Origin: Ectobacillus panaciterrae DSM 19096
GTDB taxonomy: Bacteria; Bacillota; Bacilli; Bacillales; Bacillaceae_G
Length of the DNA: 58,720 bases
Direction: 5' to 3'
Assembly (NCBI RefSeq): GCF_000430785.1
Contig: NZ_AUMR01000043.1
Span: forward strand, 1 to 58,720
A program made the position numbers and the translations under genes. Below the pieces are notes generated by a model, which saw nothing but the letters and a program-made list of their open reading frames with translations, was not told where the DNA came from and made no database searches. Shown here piece after piece: positions 43,594-54,877 of the stretch (within the stretch, counting starts at the first letter, position 1; each line of letters opens with the position of its first letter).

Positions 43594-46500
43594 GTGAAGT
43601 TTGTACATTTGCAATGTCAAACCGTCTATAGTCTGTTAAAAAGCACGTGTACAATAGAAGAGCTTGTACGCCGTGCGAAAGAATTGGGAATGGAAGCGCT
43701 GGCGATTACAGATGAAAATGTCATGTACGGCGCAGTTCCGTTTTATAAGGCGTGCAAAAAGTCGGGAATTAAGCCGATTCTCGGTTTAACCGCTTCAATT
43801 TTGCATGAAGAAGGCATAGCCTACCCGCTTGTGCTGCTGGCGGAAAACGAGACGGGATACCGCAACTTAATTAAAATCTCAAGCAGTATTATGACAAAGG
43901 CAAAAGACGGCATTCCGAAGAAATGGCTGTCTCGTTATGCAGAAGGCCTGATTGCCATTTCTCCCGGTCAGCATGGAGAAGTCGAGCAGTACTTGCTGCA
44001 GCGAGAAGAGGAAAAAGCGAGAGAAGCTGTTCATCTGTATCAAACTATGTTTCCGACATTTTACCTTAGTCTGCAAAATCATGACTTGGCGCAGGAGCAA
44101 TGGCTGAACACGAAAATCGTGCAGCTTCATGAAGAAATGGGTGTCCCGTTAGTCGTAACAAATGATGTTCGTTACATATACAAAGATGATGCGCCTGTTC
44201 ATGAATGCTTGCTATCCATCGACAGCGGCACGAAGCTGACAGATGAGACCCGGCCTCGTATGGAAACAAACGAATATGAACTGAAGGCACAGGAAGAGAT
44301 AACTGCATTGTTTTCTCACATCCCGTCGGCTCTTGCAAATACAGCAGCTGTTGCAGATCGTTGTCATGTAGAAATTTCTTTCCATGCAAATCGTTTGCCG
44401 AAGTTTCCGGTCTCTTCCGGTGAAACATCAGATGAATACTTACGGCGCATTTGTGAGGAAAGACTGTATAAGCGGTATGAGAGTGTAGAGGAACGCCATA
44501 TAGAACGCTTGAATCACGAACTGGATGTGATTTCAAGAATGGGATTCAGCGATTATTTTTTAATCGTGTGGGACTTTATGAAGCATGCGCACAGCCGCCG
44601 CATTTTAACGGGACCAGGGCGCGGCTCTGCTGCTGGTTCGATTGTTGCTTATGTGCTGAGCATTACAGACATTGACCCGATTGCTTATGATTTGCTCTTT
44701 GAACGTTTTTTGAATCCAGAGCGCATTACACTTCCAGATATTGATATAGACTTTCCGGATATCCGTCGCGATGAAATCATTCGCTATGTGGCAGAGAAGT
44801 ACGGGCAACTCCATGTGGCACAAATCGTTACGTTTGGGACCATGGCTGCCAAAGCAGCAGTGCGCGATGTAGCGAGGGCGCACGGTCTTGCACCGAAGGA
44901 GATTGATCGGTTTTCTAAGCTTATTCCATCCAAAATCGGCATCACGCTTAAAATGGCGTACGCTGAATCTGCCGCACTTCGTGAACATATCCACAGCCAG
45001 CCTCTTTACGAGCGGGTCTATGAGATTGCACAAAAAGCAGAGGGCTTGCCGCGCCATACATCTGTTCATGCTGCCGGTGTTATTATGAGCGATACACCTC
45101 TTACGGACAGCGTGGCAATTCAAGAGGGCCATAATGAAGTGTACATTACGCAATACCCGGCAGATATTTTGGAGGAATTGGGTATGCTTAAAATGGACTT
45201 CCTCGGCCTTCGGAATTTAACTTTGCTGGAAAATATCCGCAGTCTTATTCGAGAAACAAAAGGAACATCCGTTGATTTACGATCGTTTCCTTTAAATGAC
45301 CCGGCAACCTTTGCGTTGCTGGGAGAAGGAGATACAACAGGGATTTTTCAGCTTGAATCAGAGGGAATGAGAAAAGTCCTGTCTTCGCTGAAGCCTACAG
45401 AATTTGAAGATATTGTTGCGGTAAATGCACTCTATCGTCCAGGGCCAATGGAACAAATTCCGGTATTCATTGAATCTAAACACGGAAAACGAACGATTCA
45501 TTATCTGCATCCCGACCTGGAGCCGATTTTAAAAAGAACATACGGCGTTATCGTATATCAGGAGCAGATTATGCAAATCGCGTCTCGGATGGCCGGATTC
45601 TCACTCGGCGAGGCGGATTTGCTGCGCAGGGCTGTAAGCAAAAAGAATCGAGATATTTTAGATAAAGAACGCGAGCATTTTGTAAAGGGCTGCTTGCAAA
45701 AAGGCTATGATGAACAAACGGCTCATGATGTATACGATCTTATTGTCCGTTTTGCCAATTACGGATTTAACCGAAGCCACGCAGCCGCTTACAGTATGAT
45801 TGCTTATCAGTTGGCGTACTTAAAGGCGAATTATCCGCTGGAATTTATGGCATCTTTATTGTCAAGCGCGATTGGGAATGAGGACAAAATTATTCAGTAC
45901 GTGCGAGAAGCCCAGCGCCGCGGCATCTCGATTCTGCCGCCGTCTATTCGAAAGAGCGGCTATCGATTCAGAGCGGAGGAAACAAGCATTCGATACAGTT
46001 TGCTTGCGATAAGGAATATCGGTATGGCGACCGTTAAAGAAATCATCCAAGAACGAGATAAGAGGCCGTTTGCCGATTTGTTTGATTTTTGTGTGCGTTT
46101 GCCGGCGCGGATTGTAACGAGACGCAACCTAGAAGCAATGATTTGCGCGGGCTGCTTTGACGATTTCTGTCCAGAGCGTGCATCTTTGCTGGCGAGTATA
46201 GAAACGGCACTTGAGTATAGAGAGCTTGTAAGGCCGGATGAGGGGAGTATGTTCTTAGACGAAGACCTCGTTCCAAAGCCGCAGTATACGGAAGCAGAGC
46301 CGCTGCCTGCTATGGAAAAGCTGAAGCTGGAAAAGGAAATGCTTGGCTTCTACTTATCAGAATCTCCTACTTCTGTCTATAAGCAGCTTATTGAAGAGCT
46401 GAATCTGTTGACGCTGAGGCAGGCTTTAGAAAGCGAGCAGAAGGTGATTCGGTCTATTGGATTTATAACAGGAGCGAAGGTCATTCGCACGAAAAAGCTG

Positions 46501-46938
46501 CAAAAGATGGCGTTTTTAACCATTTGCGATGAAGGAGAAGAGCTGGAGGCGGTGATGTTTCCCGAAACGTATCTCTATTTTTCGTCTCTCGTTCAAGAAG
46601 ACCGGATGCTGCTTATAGAAGGCTCTGTTAGCATGCGAAACAATAAAAGACAGTGGGTTATAACAGGACTGTATGCGCTTGATGAAATAGAACAATATGA
46701 AAAATATAAAAACAGCACTGTTTATATTAAAGTGCCTTCCCAATATGAGAAAGCGCTGCTAGGAAACATCACCGCTGCAGCCTTTCATCACCCGGGTTAC
46801 GCAAAAACATTAATTTATTATGAAAAAGAGCATAAAATGGTACAATTATCACGTATGTTTTCCGTTCATCCTAATGAGGGGTGCTTACAAGCGCTTCGCA
46901 ACGTTGCGGGACAGGAAAATGTTGTATGCAAAATATAA
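43594..46938 (+). CDS. dnaE: DNA polymerase III alpha subunit, DnaE type
   Basis: A 1114-residue replicative polymerase of the DnaE3-like Bacillus type, which extends RNA primers before handing over to PolC. Domain order: PHP (about 1-210, HLQCQTVYSLL, ITDENVMYGA), polymerase palm with catalytic aspartates in LPDIDIDFPD (about 380-390), fingers (NYGFNRSHAAAYS), helix-hairpin-helix and OB fold (about 960-1040). No proofreading exonuclease. The start is GTG at 43594, 8 bases after AAAGGTGAGG; the ATG at 43570 lies upstream of that site. Divergent from ytrHI. Confidence 0.95.
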   Translation: MKFVHLQCQTVYSLLKSTCTIEELVRRAKELGMEALAITDENVMYGAVPFYKACKKSGIKPILGLTASILHEEGIAYPLVLLAENETGYRNLIKISSSIMTKAKDGIPKKWLSRYAEGLIAISPGQHGEVEQYLLQREEEKAREAVHLYQTMFPTFYLSLQNHDLAQEQWLNTKIVQLHEEMGVPLVVTNDVRYIYKDDAPVHECLLSIDSGTKLTDETRPRMETNEYELKAQEEITALFSHIPSALANTAAVADRCHVEISFHANRLPKFPVSSGETSDEYLRRICEERLYKRYESVEERHIERLNHELDVISRMGFSDYFLIVWDFMKHAHSRRILTGPGRGSAAGSIVAYVLSITDIDPIAYDLLFERFLNPERITLPDIDIDFPDIRRDEIIRYVAEKYGQLHVAQIVTFGTMAAKAAVRDVARAHGLAPKEIDRFSKLIPSKIGITLKMAYAESAALREHIHSQPLYERVYEIAQKAEGLPRHTSVHAAGVIMSDTPLTDSVAIQEGHNEVYITQYPADILEELGMLKMDFLGLRNLTLLENIRSLIRETKGTSVDLRSFPLNDPATFALLGEGDTTGIFQLESEGMRKVLSSLKPTEFEDIVAVNALYRPGPMEQIPVFIESKHGKRTIHYLHPDLEPILKRTYGVIVYQEQIMQIASRMAGFSLGEADLLRRAVSKKNRDILDKEREHFVKGCLQKGYDEQTAHDVYDLIVRFANYGFNRSHAAAYSMIAYQLAYLKANYPLEFMASLLSSAIGNEDKIIQYVREAQRRGISILPPSIRKSGYRFRAEETSIRYSLLAIRNIGMATVKEIIQERDKRPFADLFDFCVRLPARIVTRRNLEAMICAGCFDDFCPERASLLASIETALEYRELVRPDEGSMFLDEDLVPKPQYTEAEPLPAMEKLKLEKEMLGFYLSESPTSVYKQLIEELNLLTLRQALESEQKVIRSIGFITGAKVIRTKKLQKMAFLTICDEGEELEAVMFPETYLYFSSLVQEDRMLLIEGSVSMRNNKRQWVITGLYALDEIEQYEKYKNSTVYIKVPSQYEKALLGNITAAAFHHPGYAKTLIYYEKEHKMVQLSRMFSVHPNEGCLQALRNVAGQENVVCKI

Positions 46939-47043
46939 TGGATTTTTCCTGTATTATCCCTTATAGTAAAAATAGCGTTTGTGGTCAGACCACTAGGACG
47001 AGCAACAACATACGGCAGGAACAGTATGAGGAGAGTGAATAGT

Positions 47044-48282
47044 TTGTCAACACTTCGGGAAGAAGCACTTCACATGCATAGAGTGCATCAAGGAAAATTA
47101 GAAACAGTATCAAAGGTGAAAGTGGAAAACGCAAAGGATTTAAGTCTGGCTTATTCTCCTGGGGTAGCAGAGCCATGTAAGGCTATTTACGACGACAAAA
47201 GCAAGGTATATGAATATACGATGAAGGGCAATATGGTAGCAGTTGTGACGGATGGAACGGCTGTATTGGGACTTGGCAATATCGGCCCGGAAGCATCGCT
47301 GCCGGTTATGGAAGGAAAAGCTGTATTATTCAAGAGCTTTGCTGGTGTAGATGCTTTTCCTCTCGCTTTAAATACAAACGATGTAGATAAAATCGTTGAA
47401 ACGGTCAAATTGCTTGAACCGACATTCGGCGGTGTAAATTTGGAAGATATTGCGGCGCCAAGCTGCTTTATTATTGAAGAGCGCTTGAAAAAGGAAACAA
47501 ACATCCCTGTGTTCCATGATGATCAGCACGGTACAGCAATTGTAACAGTGGCTGGACTCGTAAATGCTTTAAAATTGGTCGGCAAGAAAATGTCTGAAAT
47601 TAAAGTTGTTGCAAACGGTGCGGGTGCGGCAGGCATTGCGATTATGAAACTTTTGTATCACTATGGTGTGCGCGATATCATTATGTGCGATACGAAAGGT
47701 GCGATTTATGAAGGTCGTCCGCACGGCATGAATGCAGTAAAAGACGAAATAGCGAAATATACAAACCGCGACCGCGTTCAAGGCTCTTTGACAGATGTAA
47801 TTAAAGGTTCAGACGTATTCGTCGGCGTATCAGCAGAGGGTGCTCTTACAAAAGAGATGGTACATACCATGAACGAAAATGCCATTATTTTTGCAATGGC
47901 AAACCCGAATCCGGAAATTATGCCTGCAGAAGCTAAAGAAGCGGGCGCAGCTGTGGTGGGAACAGGGCGTTCCGACTTTCCGAATCAGGTAAACAATGTA
48001 TTGGCCTTCCCGGGTATTTTCCGCGGAGCGCTCGATACTCATGCCACACAAATTAACGAAGATATGAAGATTGCAGCTGTACGAGCTATCGCAGAATTAG
48101 TATCCGATGAAGAACTGAATGCTGACTATATTATACCTGGTCCATTCGATCCGCGTGTAGCGCCGCAAGTAGCGGCATACGTGGCAAAGGCCGCAATGGA
48201 AACAGGAGTGGCGCGCCGCAAAGTAGATCCAAGTGAAGTGGCGGAGAAAACGAAGCTACTAGCGACTATAGGAAAACAATAA
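47044..48282 (+). CDS. ytsJ: NAD(P)-dependent malic enzyme YtsJ
   Basis: A 412-residue bacterial-type malic enzyme converting malate to pyruvate and CO2, the main such enzyme in B. subtilis. SLAYSPGVAEPC (about 36-47), the catalytic and metal region FHDDQHGTAIV and the nucleotide motif NGAGAAGIAI are present; no phosphotransacetylase-like extension. The start is TTG at 47044 (STLREEALHMH), 10 bases after GAGGAG; the open frame from 46981 is not used. The gntR gene follows after 14 bp, so co-transcription is likely. Confidence 0.93.
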   Translation: MSTLREEALHMHRVHQGKLETVSKVKVENAKDLSLAYSPGVAEPCKAIYDDKSKVYEYTMKGNMVAVVTDGTAVLGLGNIGPEASLPVMEGKAVLFKSFAGVDAFPLALNTNDVDKIVETVKLLEPTFGGVNLEDIAAPSCFIIEERLKKETNIPVFHDDQHGTAIVTVAGLVNALKLVGKKMSEIKVVANGAGAAGIAIMKLLYHYGVRDIIMCDTKGAIYEGRPHGMNAVKDEIAKYTNRDRVQGSLTDVIKGSDVFVGVSAEGALTKEMVHTMNENAIIFAMANPNPEIMPAEAKEAGAAVVGTGRSDFPNQVNNVLAFPGIFRGALDTHATQINEDMKIAAVRAIAELVSDEELNADYIIPGPFDPRVAPQVAAYVAKAAMETGVARRKVDPSEVAEKTKLLATIGKQ

Positions 48283-48296
48283 GCGAGGAATGAGCA

Positions 48297-48896
48297 TTGA
48301 CAGTACAGTCGAAAGTGTATCTCGAAATTGTCCAAAAGATTCGTTCCATCATCGAAGAAGACGAATTGAGGGCGGGAGATCGCCTTCCGTCTGAAAGAGA
48401 GCTGAGCGCGCGTTTGCATGTCGGGCGGTCCTCTGTCCGAGAGGCATTGCGTGCATTGGAGCTTGTCGGCTTAATTGAAACGAGGCGAGGCGAGGGAACG
48501 TTCGTAAAAAATTTTTATGAGCATGGTCTCGTTCAATTAATTGCTACGTTTTTGCTGCAGGATGAAAAAACGAAGCAGGGTTTGCTGCAGGTGAAAACGC
48601 TGCTTGAGAAAGACGCGATTCGTCTGCTTTGCCAAGACGGGGCTTTATGGCAGGCTCTGTCTTCTGAAGAAACTTCTCTGCCCGCTTCTCAACATACGTT
48701 TTGGAAGGAAGCAATGGAGAAAACGAACAACTATTTGTTATATCGTATTTGGCTCATTGTGAGCGATTATACTTCTACGCTTTCTTTCGATGTGCAGCTT
48801 GAGGATAGAGAGTTGTATTTGAAAATCTATAGAGCGATAAAAAATAGGGACGAAGCAGAGGCTTTGCGCTTGTATGATGCTTTCATAAAAGAGTAA
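48297..48896 (+). CDS. GntR-family transcriptional regulator (FadR subfamily)
   Basis: A 199-residue regulator with an N-terminal winged helix (about 5-72, GDRLPSERELSARLHVGRSSVREALRALELVGLIETRRGEGTFV in segments) and a shortened helical C-terminal domain (about 80-198) of FCD type that would bind an organic acid or acyl compound. Start TTG at 48297 after GAGGA; the ATG at 48290 is out of frame. Its position between the malic enzyme and accDA genes suggests control of carbon flow to malonyl-CoA; this is inference from context. Confidence 0.88.
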   Translation: MTVQSKVYLEIVQKIRSIIEEDELRAGDRLPSERELSARLHVGRSSVREALRALELVGLIETRRGEGTFVKNFYEHGLVQLIATFLLQDEKTKQGLLQVKTLLEKDAIRLLCQDGALWQALSSEETSLPASQHTFWKEAMEKTNNYLLYRIWLIVSDYTSTLSFDVQLEDRELYLKIYRAIKNRDEAEALRLYDAFIKE

Positions 48897-49053
48897 AGTT
48901 CTAAATTTGTCGAGATGACCTTGACACGTTCTGACAAACATTCTCTTGCATAACAGGTAAAGTAAGGAAAAGGTTAGCTTGTTTCAAGAACACGGGTGCA
49001 TGATGTAGTTCCCGTGTTCTTTACAAGGCAGCGTTCCTAAAGGAGGGGTCAAC

Positions 49054-49923
49054 ATGCTAAGAGATCTATTCTTAAAGAAAAAGAAATACGTGGCAGTTCC
49101 TTCGGAGCAAATACGCAGAGACGTACCGGACGGCTTGATGACAAAATGTCCGAGCTGCAAGAAAATCATGTACACGAAGGAACTTCTCAAAAACTTAAAA
49201 GTGTGTATGAACTGCGGCCATCATCATCAAATGAATGCCTACGAAAGACTGGAAAGCTTATTGGATGATAGTACGTTTCGCGAATATGACAAGGACATGA
49301 TTTCAGTGAATCCTCTTGATTTTCCGGATTATGAGGAAAAACTGGAAGGCGACCGGAAAAAAACAAAGCTAAATGAAGCTATTGTGACAGGAGAAGGAAC
49401 GGTTGACGACATGCTTGTTGTAGTGGCGGTAATGGATGCACGTTTCCGTATGGGCAGCATGGGCTCGGTAGTAGGAGAGAAAATTGCAAGAGCAGTGGAG
49501 AAGGCCCGCGAACTGCGAGTGCCGTTTCTGATTTTTACAGCATCAGGCGGAGCGCGTATGCAAGAAGGCATACTCAGCTTAATGCAAATGGCCAAAACAA
49601 GCGTAGCGCTTAAGCGTTATAGCGAAGAAGGCGGTCTTATTATTTCTGTGATGACTCATCCGACTACAGGAGGCGTTTCGGCAAGCTTTGCATCCCTGGG
49701 AGACTATAATTTGGCAGAGCCGGGAGCATTAATTGGATTTGCAGGAAGACGCGTAATTGAACAGACAGTGCGTGAGGAGCTTCCGGAGGATTTTCAAACA
49801 GCGGAATTTTTGCTGCAGCACGGTCAGCTTGATGCGGTTGTAAAGCGATTAGAGATGCGAGATACATTACGCACGATTTTAGAGCTTCACCAAGGAGGGG
49901 AAACGGCGGTATGGCAGAGTTAG
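49054..49923 (+). CDS. accD: Acetyl-CoA carboxylase carboxyltransferase subunit beta
   Basis: A 289-residue subunit of the carboxyltransferase that makes malonyl-CoA. The N-terminal zinc ribbon has four cysteines, CPSCKK and CMNCGHH (about 32-54), followed by the crotonase fold with [10 protein letters not shown] (oxyanion). The final 13 bp overlap accA. AAAGGAGG precedes the ATG. Confidence 0.97.
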   Translation: MLRDLFLKKKKYVAVPSEQIRRDVPDGLMTKCPSCKKIMYTKELLKNLKVCMNCGHHHQMNAYERLESLLDDSTFREYDKDMISVNPLDFPDYEEKLEGDRKKTKLNEAIVTGEGTVDDMLVVVAVMDARFRMGSMGSVVGEKIARAVEKARELRVPFLIFTASGGARMQEGILSLMQMAKTSVALKRYSEEGGLIISVMTHPTTGGVSASFASLGDYNLAEPGALIGFAGRRVIEQTVREELPEDFQTAEFLLQHGQLDAVVKRLEMRDTLRTILELHQGGETAVWQS

Positions 49924-50882
49924 AGTTTGAAAAGCCTATTATAGAGCTGCGCAGCAAAATACAAGAGCTGAAGGAATATACGAAAAACAGCAGTATGGAT
50001 TTTAGCGGAGAAATTCGTATTTTGGAAGCGAAACTGGAAAACTTGGAAACCGAAGTTTATAGCAATATGAGAGTGTGGGATCGAGTGCAACTCGCTCGCC
50101 ATCCAGAACGGCCGACCACCCTTGACTATATTGAACATTTATTTCCGGACTTTTTTGAATGCCATGGCGACCGGGTATACGGCGACGATGCAGCGATTGT
50201 AGGCGGCATTGCTAAATACAACGGAATTCCAGTGACCGTAATTGGACATCAGCGCGGAAAAGATACGAAGGAAAACATTCGTCGTAACTTCGGCATGCCT
50301 CATCCGGAGGGATACAGAAAAGCGCTGCGTCTAATGAAGCAGGCTGAAAAGTTCAACCGTCCCATCATCTGTTTTATTGATACGAAGGGAGCCTATCCAG
50401 GGAAAGCGGGAGAAGAGCGCGGACAAAGCGAAGCGATTGCCCGAAACTTGTTTGAAATGGCTGGACTCACGGTGCCGGTGGTCTGCATCGTAATCGGAGA
50501 AGGCGGCAGCGGCGGCGCATTAGGATTAGGAGTAGGCAATTATATTTACATGTTGGAAAATTCAACCTATTCTGTGATTTCTCCTGAAGGAGCGGCGGCG
50601 ATTCTTTGGAAAGACGCAAGCAAAGCGAAAGAAGCTGCCGAGGCGATGGGCATTACAGCGGCAGATTTGAAAAGATTGGGTGTTATCGATGAAATCATCC
50701 CGGAAGTTCGCGGCGGTGCTCATCGGGATATATTGGAGCAGGCTGAGAAAATCAACGCGGTGCTTGAAACCGCGCTCAAGCAATTGAGCGCGATGACAAA
50801 GGAGCAGCTTGTCGAGCAGCGCTATAACAAATATATGAAAATCGGTCAAATTGCATTTTCTGCAAATTCTATCGTGAACTAA
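49911..50882 (+). CDS. accA: Acetyl-CoA carboxylase carboxyltransferase subunit alpha
   Basis: A 323-residue partner of AccD in the alpha2beta2 carboxyltransferase. An N-terminal helical hairpin (about 1-50) precedes the crotonase-like domain with [20 protein letters not shown] and GEGGSGGAL. Starts inside the end of accD with AAGGAGGGG upstream, ensuring coupled, balanced synthesis. Confidence 0.97.
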   Translation: MAELEFEKPIIELRSKIQELKEYTKNSSMDFSGEIRILEAKLENLETEVYSNMRVWDRVQLARHPERPTTLDYIEHLFPDFFECHGDRVYGDDAAIVGGIAKYNGIPVTVIGHQRGKDTKENIRRNFGMPHPEGYRKALRLMKQAEKFNRPIICFIDTKGAYPGKAGEERGQSEAIARNLFEMAGLTVPVVCIVIGEGGSGGALGLGVGNYIYMLENSTYSVISPEGAAAILWKDASKAKEAAEAMGITAADLKRLGVIDEIIPEVRGGAHRDILEQAEKINAVLETALKQLSAMTKEQLVEQRYNKYMKIGQIAFSANSIVN

Positions 50883-50918
50883 AAAAAGCGTGTATCCTTA
50901 AGGATGCACGCTTTTTTT
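50883..50918 (+). terminator. Terminator of accDA
   Basis: AAAAAGCGTGTATCCTT / AAGGATGCACGCTTTTT stem and T7. Confidence 0.88.
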
Positions 50919-51065
50919 AACACACCAGAAAGTATAAAATATCGAAATAGAATTGTAATTCTTTTAAAAATTTACATATTCTCCATTGTATTTTTCAGTA
51001 TTTTCGTGTATTTTAAGTTGTGGAATGAAGTCTTACCTTTCTGTAAATCGGAAATAGAAGATAAA

Positions 51066-51095
51066 TTGCATAACAGTGAAATGTAATGATAAAAT
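51066..51095 (+). promoter_or_regulatory. Putative pfkA-pyk promoter
   Basis: TTGCAT (51066-51071) and TAAAAT (51090-51095) with 18-bp spacing and a TG one base before the -10. The remaining 320-bp accA-pfkA spacer is AT-rich, with no further gene or repeat seen. Confidence 0.45.
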
Positions 51096-51198
51096 ATGAT
51101 GAGGGCCATGCCTTCAATATGAATCATGTCATTAAGATACTTGTATTTCGACAAAACTGTAAGTAGTTCATAAAAAGGCGAATATTCTTTTGAGGTGA

Positions 51199-52164
<966 letters not shown>

Positions 52165-52198
52165 AAAACAGATATACAATCAGGGCAGTCCAAGAGAA

Positions 52199-52213
52199 AT
52201 GGGAACGTTTTCA
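52199..52213 (+). promoter_or_regulatory. cre-like CcpA site between pfkA and pyk
   Basis: ATGGGAACGTTTTCA differs from WTGNAANCGNWNNCW at one position. It is 20 bp before the pyk ATG, inside the presumed operon. Confidence 0.45.
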
Positions 52214-52233
52214 GAAACGAGCGGAGGTATTTT

Positions 52234-53991
52234 ATGCGTAAAACAAAAATCGTATGTACTATAGGTCCTGCAAGCGAAAGCATTGAGCAATTAACACAAT
52301 TAATGGAGGCGGGCATGAACGTAGCCCGTTTAAACTTTTCACATGGAAGCCACGAAGAGCATGGAGCCCGCATCCAAAACATTCGCGAAGCAGCGAAGCA
52401 AGCAGGCAAAACAGTAGCGGTTCTTTTAGATACAAAAGGTCCAGAAATTCGCACGCATGATTTTGAGAACGGACAAGCCGAATTAAAAATGGGTGCAGAA
52501 GTAATCATTTCTACAGAGCAAGTACTGGGAACAGCTGAGAAATTTTCTGTTTCTTATGCAGGTTTGTATGATGATGTGGATCTAGGCTCCCGCATCTTAA
52601 TTGACGATGGTCTGATTGAATTAGAAGTGCTTGAAAAAGCAAACGGAGAAATCCGCACAAAAGTGTTGAACAGCGGTCTTGTGAAAAACAAAAAAGGCGT
52701 AAACGTTCCGAACGTAAGCATCAAGCTGCCGGGCATTACAGAAAAAGACGTACAGGATATCATTTTTGGTATTGAGCAAGGTGTGGATTTCATTGCTGCT
52801 TCTTTTGTACGTAAAGCATCTGATGTATTAGAAATCCGAGAATTACTAGAAGAGAATGGCGCAAAGAACATTCAAATCATTCCAAAAATCGAAAACCAAG
52901 AAGGTATCGACAACATCGATTCTATTTTAGAAGTGTCTGACGGCTTAATGGTAGCACGCGGCGATATGGGTGTAGAGATTCCGCCGGAAGAAGTGCCTCT
53001 TGTGCAAAAACGTTTAATCAAGAAGTGCAATCTTTTAGGAAAACCTGTTATTACAGCTACGCAAATGCTGGACTCTATGCAGCGCAATCCTCGTCCGACG
53101 CGTGCGGAAGCAAGTGATGTGGCAAATGCAATTTTTGACGGAACGGATGCAATCATGCTTTCTGGTGAAACAGCAGCAGGTTTATATCCTGTTGAATCCG
53201 TAAAAATGATGGCAACAATCGCTTCTCGCGTTGAGCGTTCCTTGCAGTATCAAGACTTGTTCCGTAAGCGCATGAAGGAAGCGAAGCCTACGATTACAGA
53301 TGCAATCAGCCAATCTGTAGCGCATACAGCGATTTCATTAGATGTAGCTGCTATCGTAACACCGACAGAGAGCGGCTATACGGCAAAAATGATTTCTAAA
53401 TATCGTCCGAAATCTCCGATTGTGGCAGTTACGTTTGATGAAAGAGTATGCCGTAAACTCGCTCTTGTATGGGGTGTGCAGGCTTATCTTGCGAAGGAAA
53501 AGGTATACTCTACAGACGAAATGCTGGAAACTGCAATTGATACAGGCATGGATGCAGGAATTATCGGCTTTGGTGATACTGTTGTAATTACAGCAGGCGT
53601 CCCTGTCGGCGAAACAGGCACTACAAACTTAATGAAAGTGCACGTTGTCGGCGAGCAGCTTGTAAAAGGACAAGGCATCGGCCGTAAATCTGCAAAAGGA
53701 AAAACAGTAGTGGCAAAAAATGCAGAAGAAGCGTTAGCTAAAATGGCAGAAGGAGATATCCTTGTTACAATCAGCACAGACAAGGATATGATGCCGGCGA
53801 TTGAAAAAGCGTCTGCTCTTGTCATTGAAGAAGGCGGCTTAACAAGCCATGCTGCAGTAGTAGGCGTGTCTATCGGCATTCCGGTTATTGTAGGCGTACC
53901 AAACGCGACTGCTGTTCTAAAAGACGGCCAAGAAGTAACGGTTGATGCAGCACGCGGAATTGTTTATAATGGACATGCGGTAGTGCTATAA
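52234..53991 (+). CDS. pyk: Pyruvate kinase with C-terminal PEP-utilizer domain
   Basis: A 585-residue enzyme making pyruvate and ATP from phosphoenolpyruvate. The N-terminal barrel has [12 protein letters not shown] and the signature [13 protein letters not shown] with the catalytic lysine, then the allosteric domain. Residues from about 475 form the extra domain found in Bacillus/Geobacillus pyruvate kinases, homologous to the PEP synthase phosphohistidine domain ([20 protein letters not shown]). GGAGG precedes the ATG. Confidence 0.97.
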   Translation: MRKTKIVCTIGPASESIEQLTQLMEAGMNVARLNFSHGSHEEHGARIQNIREAAKQAGKTVAVLLDTKGPEIRTHDFENGQAELKMGAEVIISTEQVLGTAEKFSVSYAGLYDDVDLGSRILIDDGLIELEVLEKANGEIRTKVLNSGLVKNKKGVNVPNVSIKLPGITEKDVQDIIFGIEQGVDFIAASFVRKASDVLEIRELLEENGAKNIQIIPKIENQEGIDNIDSILEVSDGLMVARGDMGVEIPPEEVPLVQKRLIKKCNLLGKPVITATQMLDSMQRNPRPTRAEASDVANAIFDGTDAIMLSGETAAGLYPVESVKMMATIASRVERSLQYQDLFRKRMKEAKPTITDAISQSVAHTAISLDVAAIVTPTESGYTAKMISKYRPKSPIVAVTFDERVCRKLALVWGVQAYLAKEKVYSTDEMLETAIDTGMDAGIIGFGDTVVITAGVPVGETGTTNLMKVHVVGEQLVKGQGIGRKSAKGKTVVAKNAEEALAKMAEGDILVTISTDKDMMPAIEKASALVIEEGGLTSHAAVVGVSIGIPVIVGVPNATAVLKDGQEVTVDAARGIVYNGHAVVL

Positions 53992-53999
53992 GCATAAAA

Positions 54000-54031
54000 T
54001 AAAGAGAAGGACTCGGATCCTTCTCTTTTTT
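54000..54031 (+). terminator. Terminator of pfkA-pyk
   Basis: AAAGAGAAGGA / TCCTTCTCTTT with CTCGGA loop and T5. Confidence 0.85.
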
Positions 54032-54032
54032 A

Positions 54033-54268
54033 TAAGGTGAAACTTCATCAGCCGGCGTTTTTCCGGGTGATGTTAGCTGAACCAATCAGGCTCTTAGCGT
54101 CCGTTCTCTTCGTTGAAATGCAAAAGGAATTACGGACGGTTAGAGCGTGATAAGGTGAAACTTCATCAGCCGGCGTTTTTCCGGGTGATGTTAGCTGAAC
54201 CAATCAGGCTCTTAGCGTCCGTTCTCTTCGTTGAGATGCAAAAGGAATTACGGACGGTTAGAGCGTGA
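54033..54268 (-). repeat. Tandem pair (2 x 118 bp) of the two-hairpin repeat
   Basis: 54033-54150 and 54151-54268 are identical except for one base (A at 54116 region versus G at 54234 region). Read on the minus strand each copy has hairpin 1 (CGTCCGT / ACGGACG), the linker GAGCCTGATTGGTTCAGCTA, hairpin 2 (CATCA-CCCGG / CCGG-TGATG) and the tail GAAGTTTCACCTTA, matching the order at 41214-41352. Located between the pyk terminator and fxsA. Confidence 0.85.
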
Positions 54269-54299
54269 CAACATGAAACTGGTACGGGGGAGATATACG

Positions 54300-54686
54300 T
54301 TGAAGCTTCTCGTCTTTTTATTCATTTTAGTGCCGGCAATTGAGGTTTCGCTACTGGTGGCCTCCAGTCATTGGATTGGTATCTTTCCCACCTTTCTCGT
54401 GATACTTGCAACCGGAATGATTGGAGCTTACTTAGCAAAGAAGCAAGGATTAGCGGTATTACGGGAAATTCGCTACCGCTTCAGCCGAGGACAAGTGCCA
54501 GGTGATTCTCTTCTTGACGGAGTTTGCATACTAGCCGGAGGTATGCTTTTGCTGACACCAGGATACGCAACAGATATTTTAGGATTCATTCTTCTCTTTC
54601 CTATTACACGCAAGCCTGTTAAATATGCGATAGTCAAATGGATGGAGAAAAAGTTTCGGACAAATACTACAGTTATTCGGAAATAA
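54300..54686 (+). CDS. fxsA: FxsA family membrane protein
   Basis: A 128-residue integral membrane protein with three or four hydrophobic helices (LLVFLFILVPAIEVSLLVA, IFPTFLVILATGMIGAYLA, ILAGGMLLLTPGYATDILGF). E. coli FxsA, when overproduced, suppresses F-plasmid exclusion of phage T7; its role in Bacillus is unknown. The start is TTG at 54300, six to seven bases after GGGGGAGA, giving MKLLVFLF. The open frame upstream (from 54231) runs into the tandem repeat and is rejected. Confidence 0.88.
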   Translation: MKLLVFLFILVPAIEVSLLVASSHWIGIFPTFLVILATGMIGAYLAKKQGLAVLREIRYRFSRGQVPGDSLLDGVCILAGGMLLLTPGYATDILGFILLFPITRKPVKYAIVKWMEKKFRTNTTVIRK

Positions 54687-54687
54687 T

Positions 54688-54720
54688 AAACACCGCCAGC
54701 ATGAGCTGGCGGTGTTTTTG
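54688..54720 (+). terminator. Terminator of fxsA
   Basis: AAACACCGCCAGC / GCTGGCGGTGTTT perfect stem with ATGA loop and T5. Confidence 0.9.
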
Positions 54721-54744
54721 TATGCGCTCTGCACCTCGAAGGTT

Positions 54745-54877
54745 GCGCTTTTCGTGGTGTCTAGCTGCGCCTCCTAGGTGCTGCCACCAGAGAACCCTTC
54801 CCATACAAAGGCAAAAAGCGCCTTTGAGGGTAAGGAACCTCTGGTTCTGCACCTGAACAGTCGGCTTCGCTTTTCTT
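54745..54877 (+). repeat. Bacillaceae intergenic repeat, long form
   Basis: Begins GCGCTTTTCGTGGTGTCTAG, has CCAGAGAACC and its partner GGTTCTG around GGCAAAAAGCGCC, and ends CGGCTTCGCTTTTCTTA. Its last bases reach the ytvI stop codon, so it may serve as that gene's terminator region. Confidence 0.65.

Noticed and set aside
54231-54299. N-terminal extension of FxsA into the tandem repeat
   Set aside because: The TTG at 54300 has a good ribosome site and gives the family N-terminus; the upstream part is repeat sequence.
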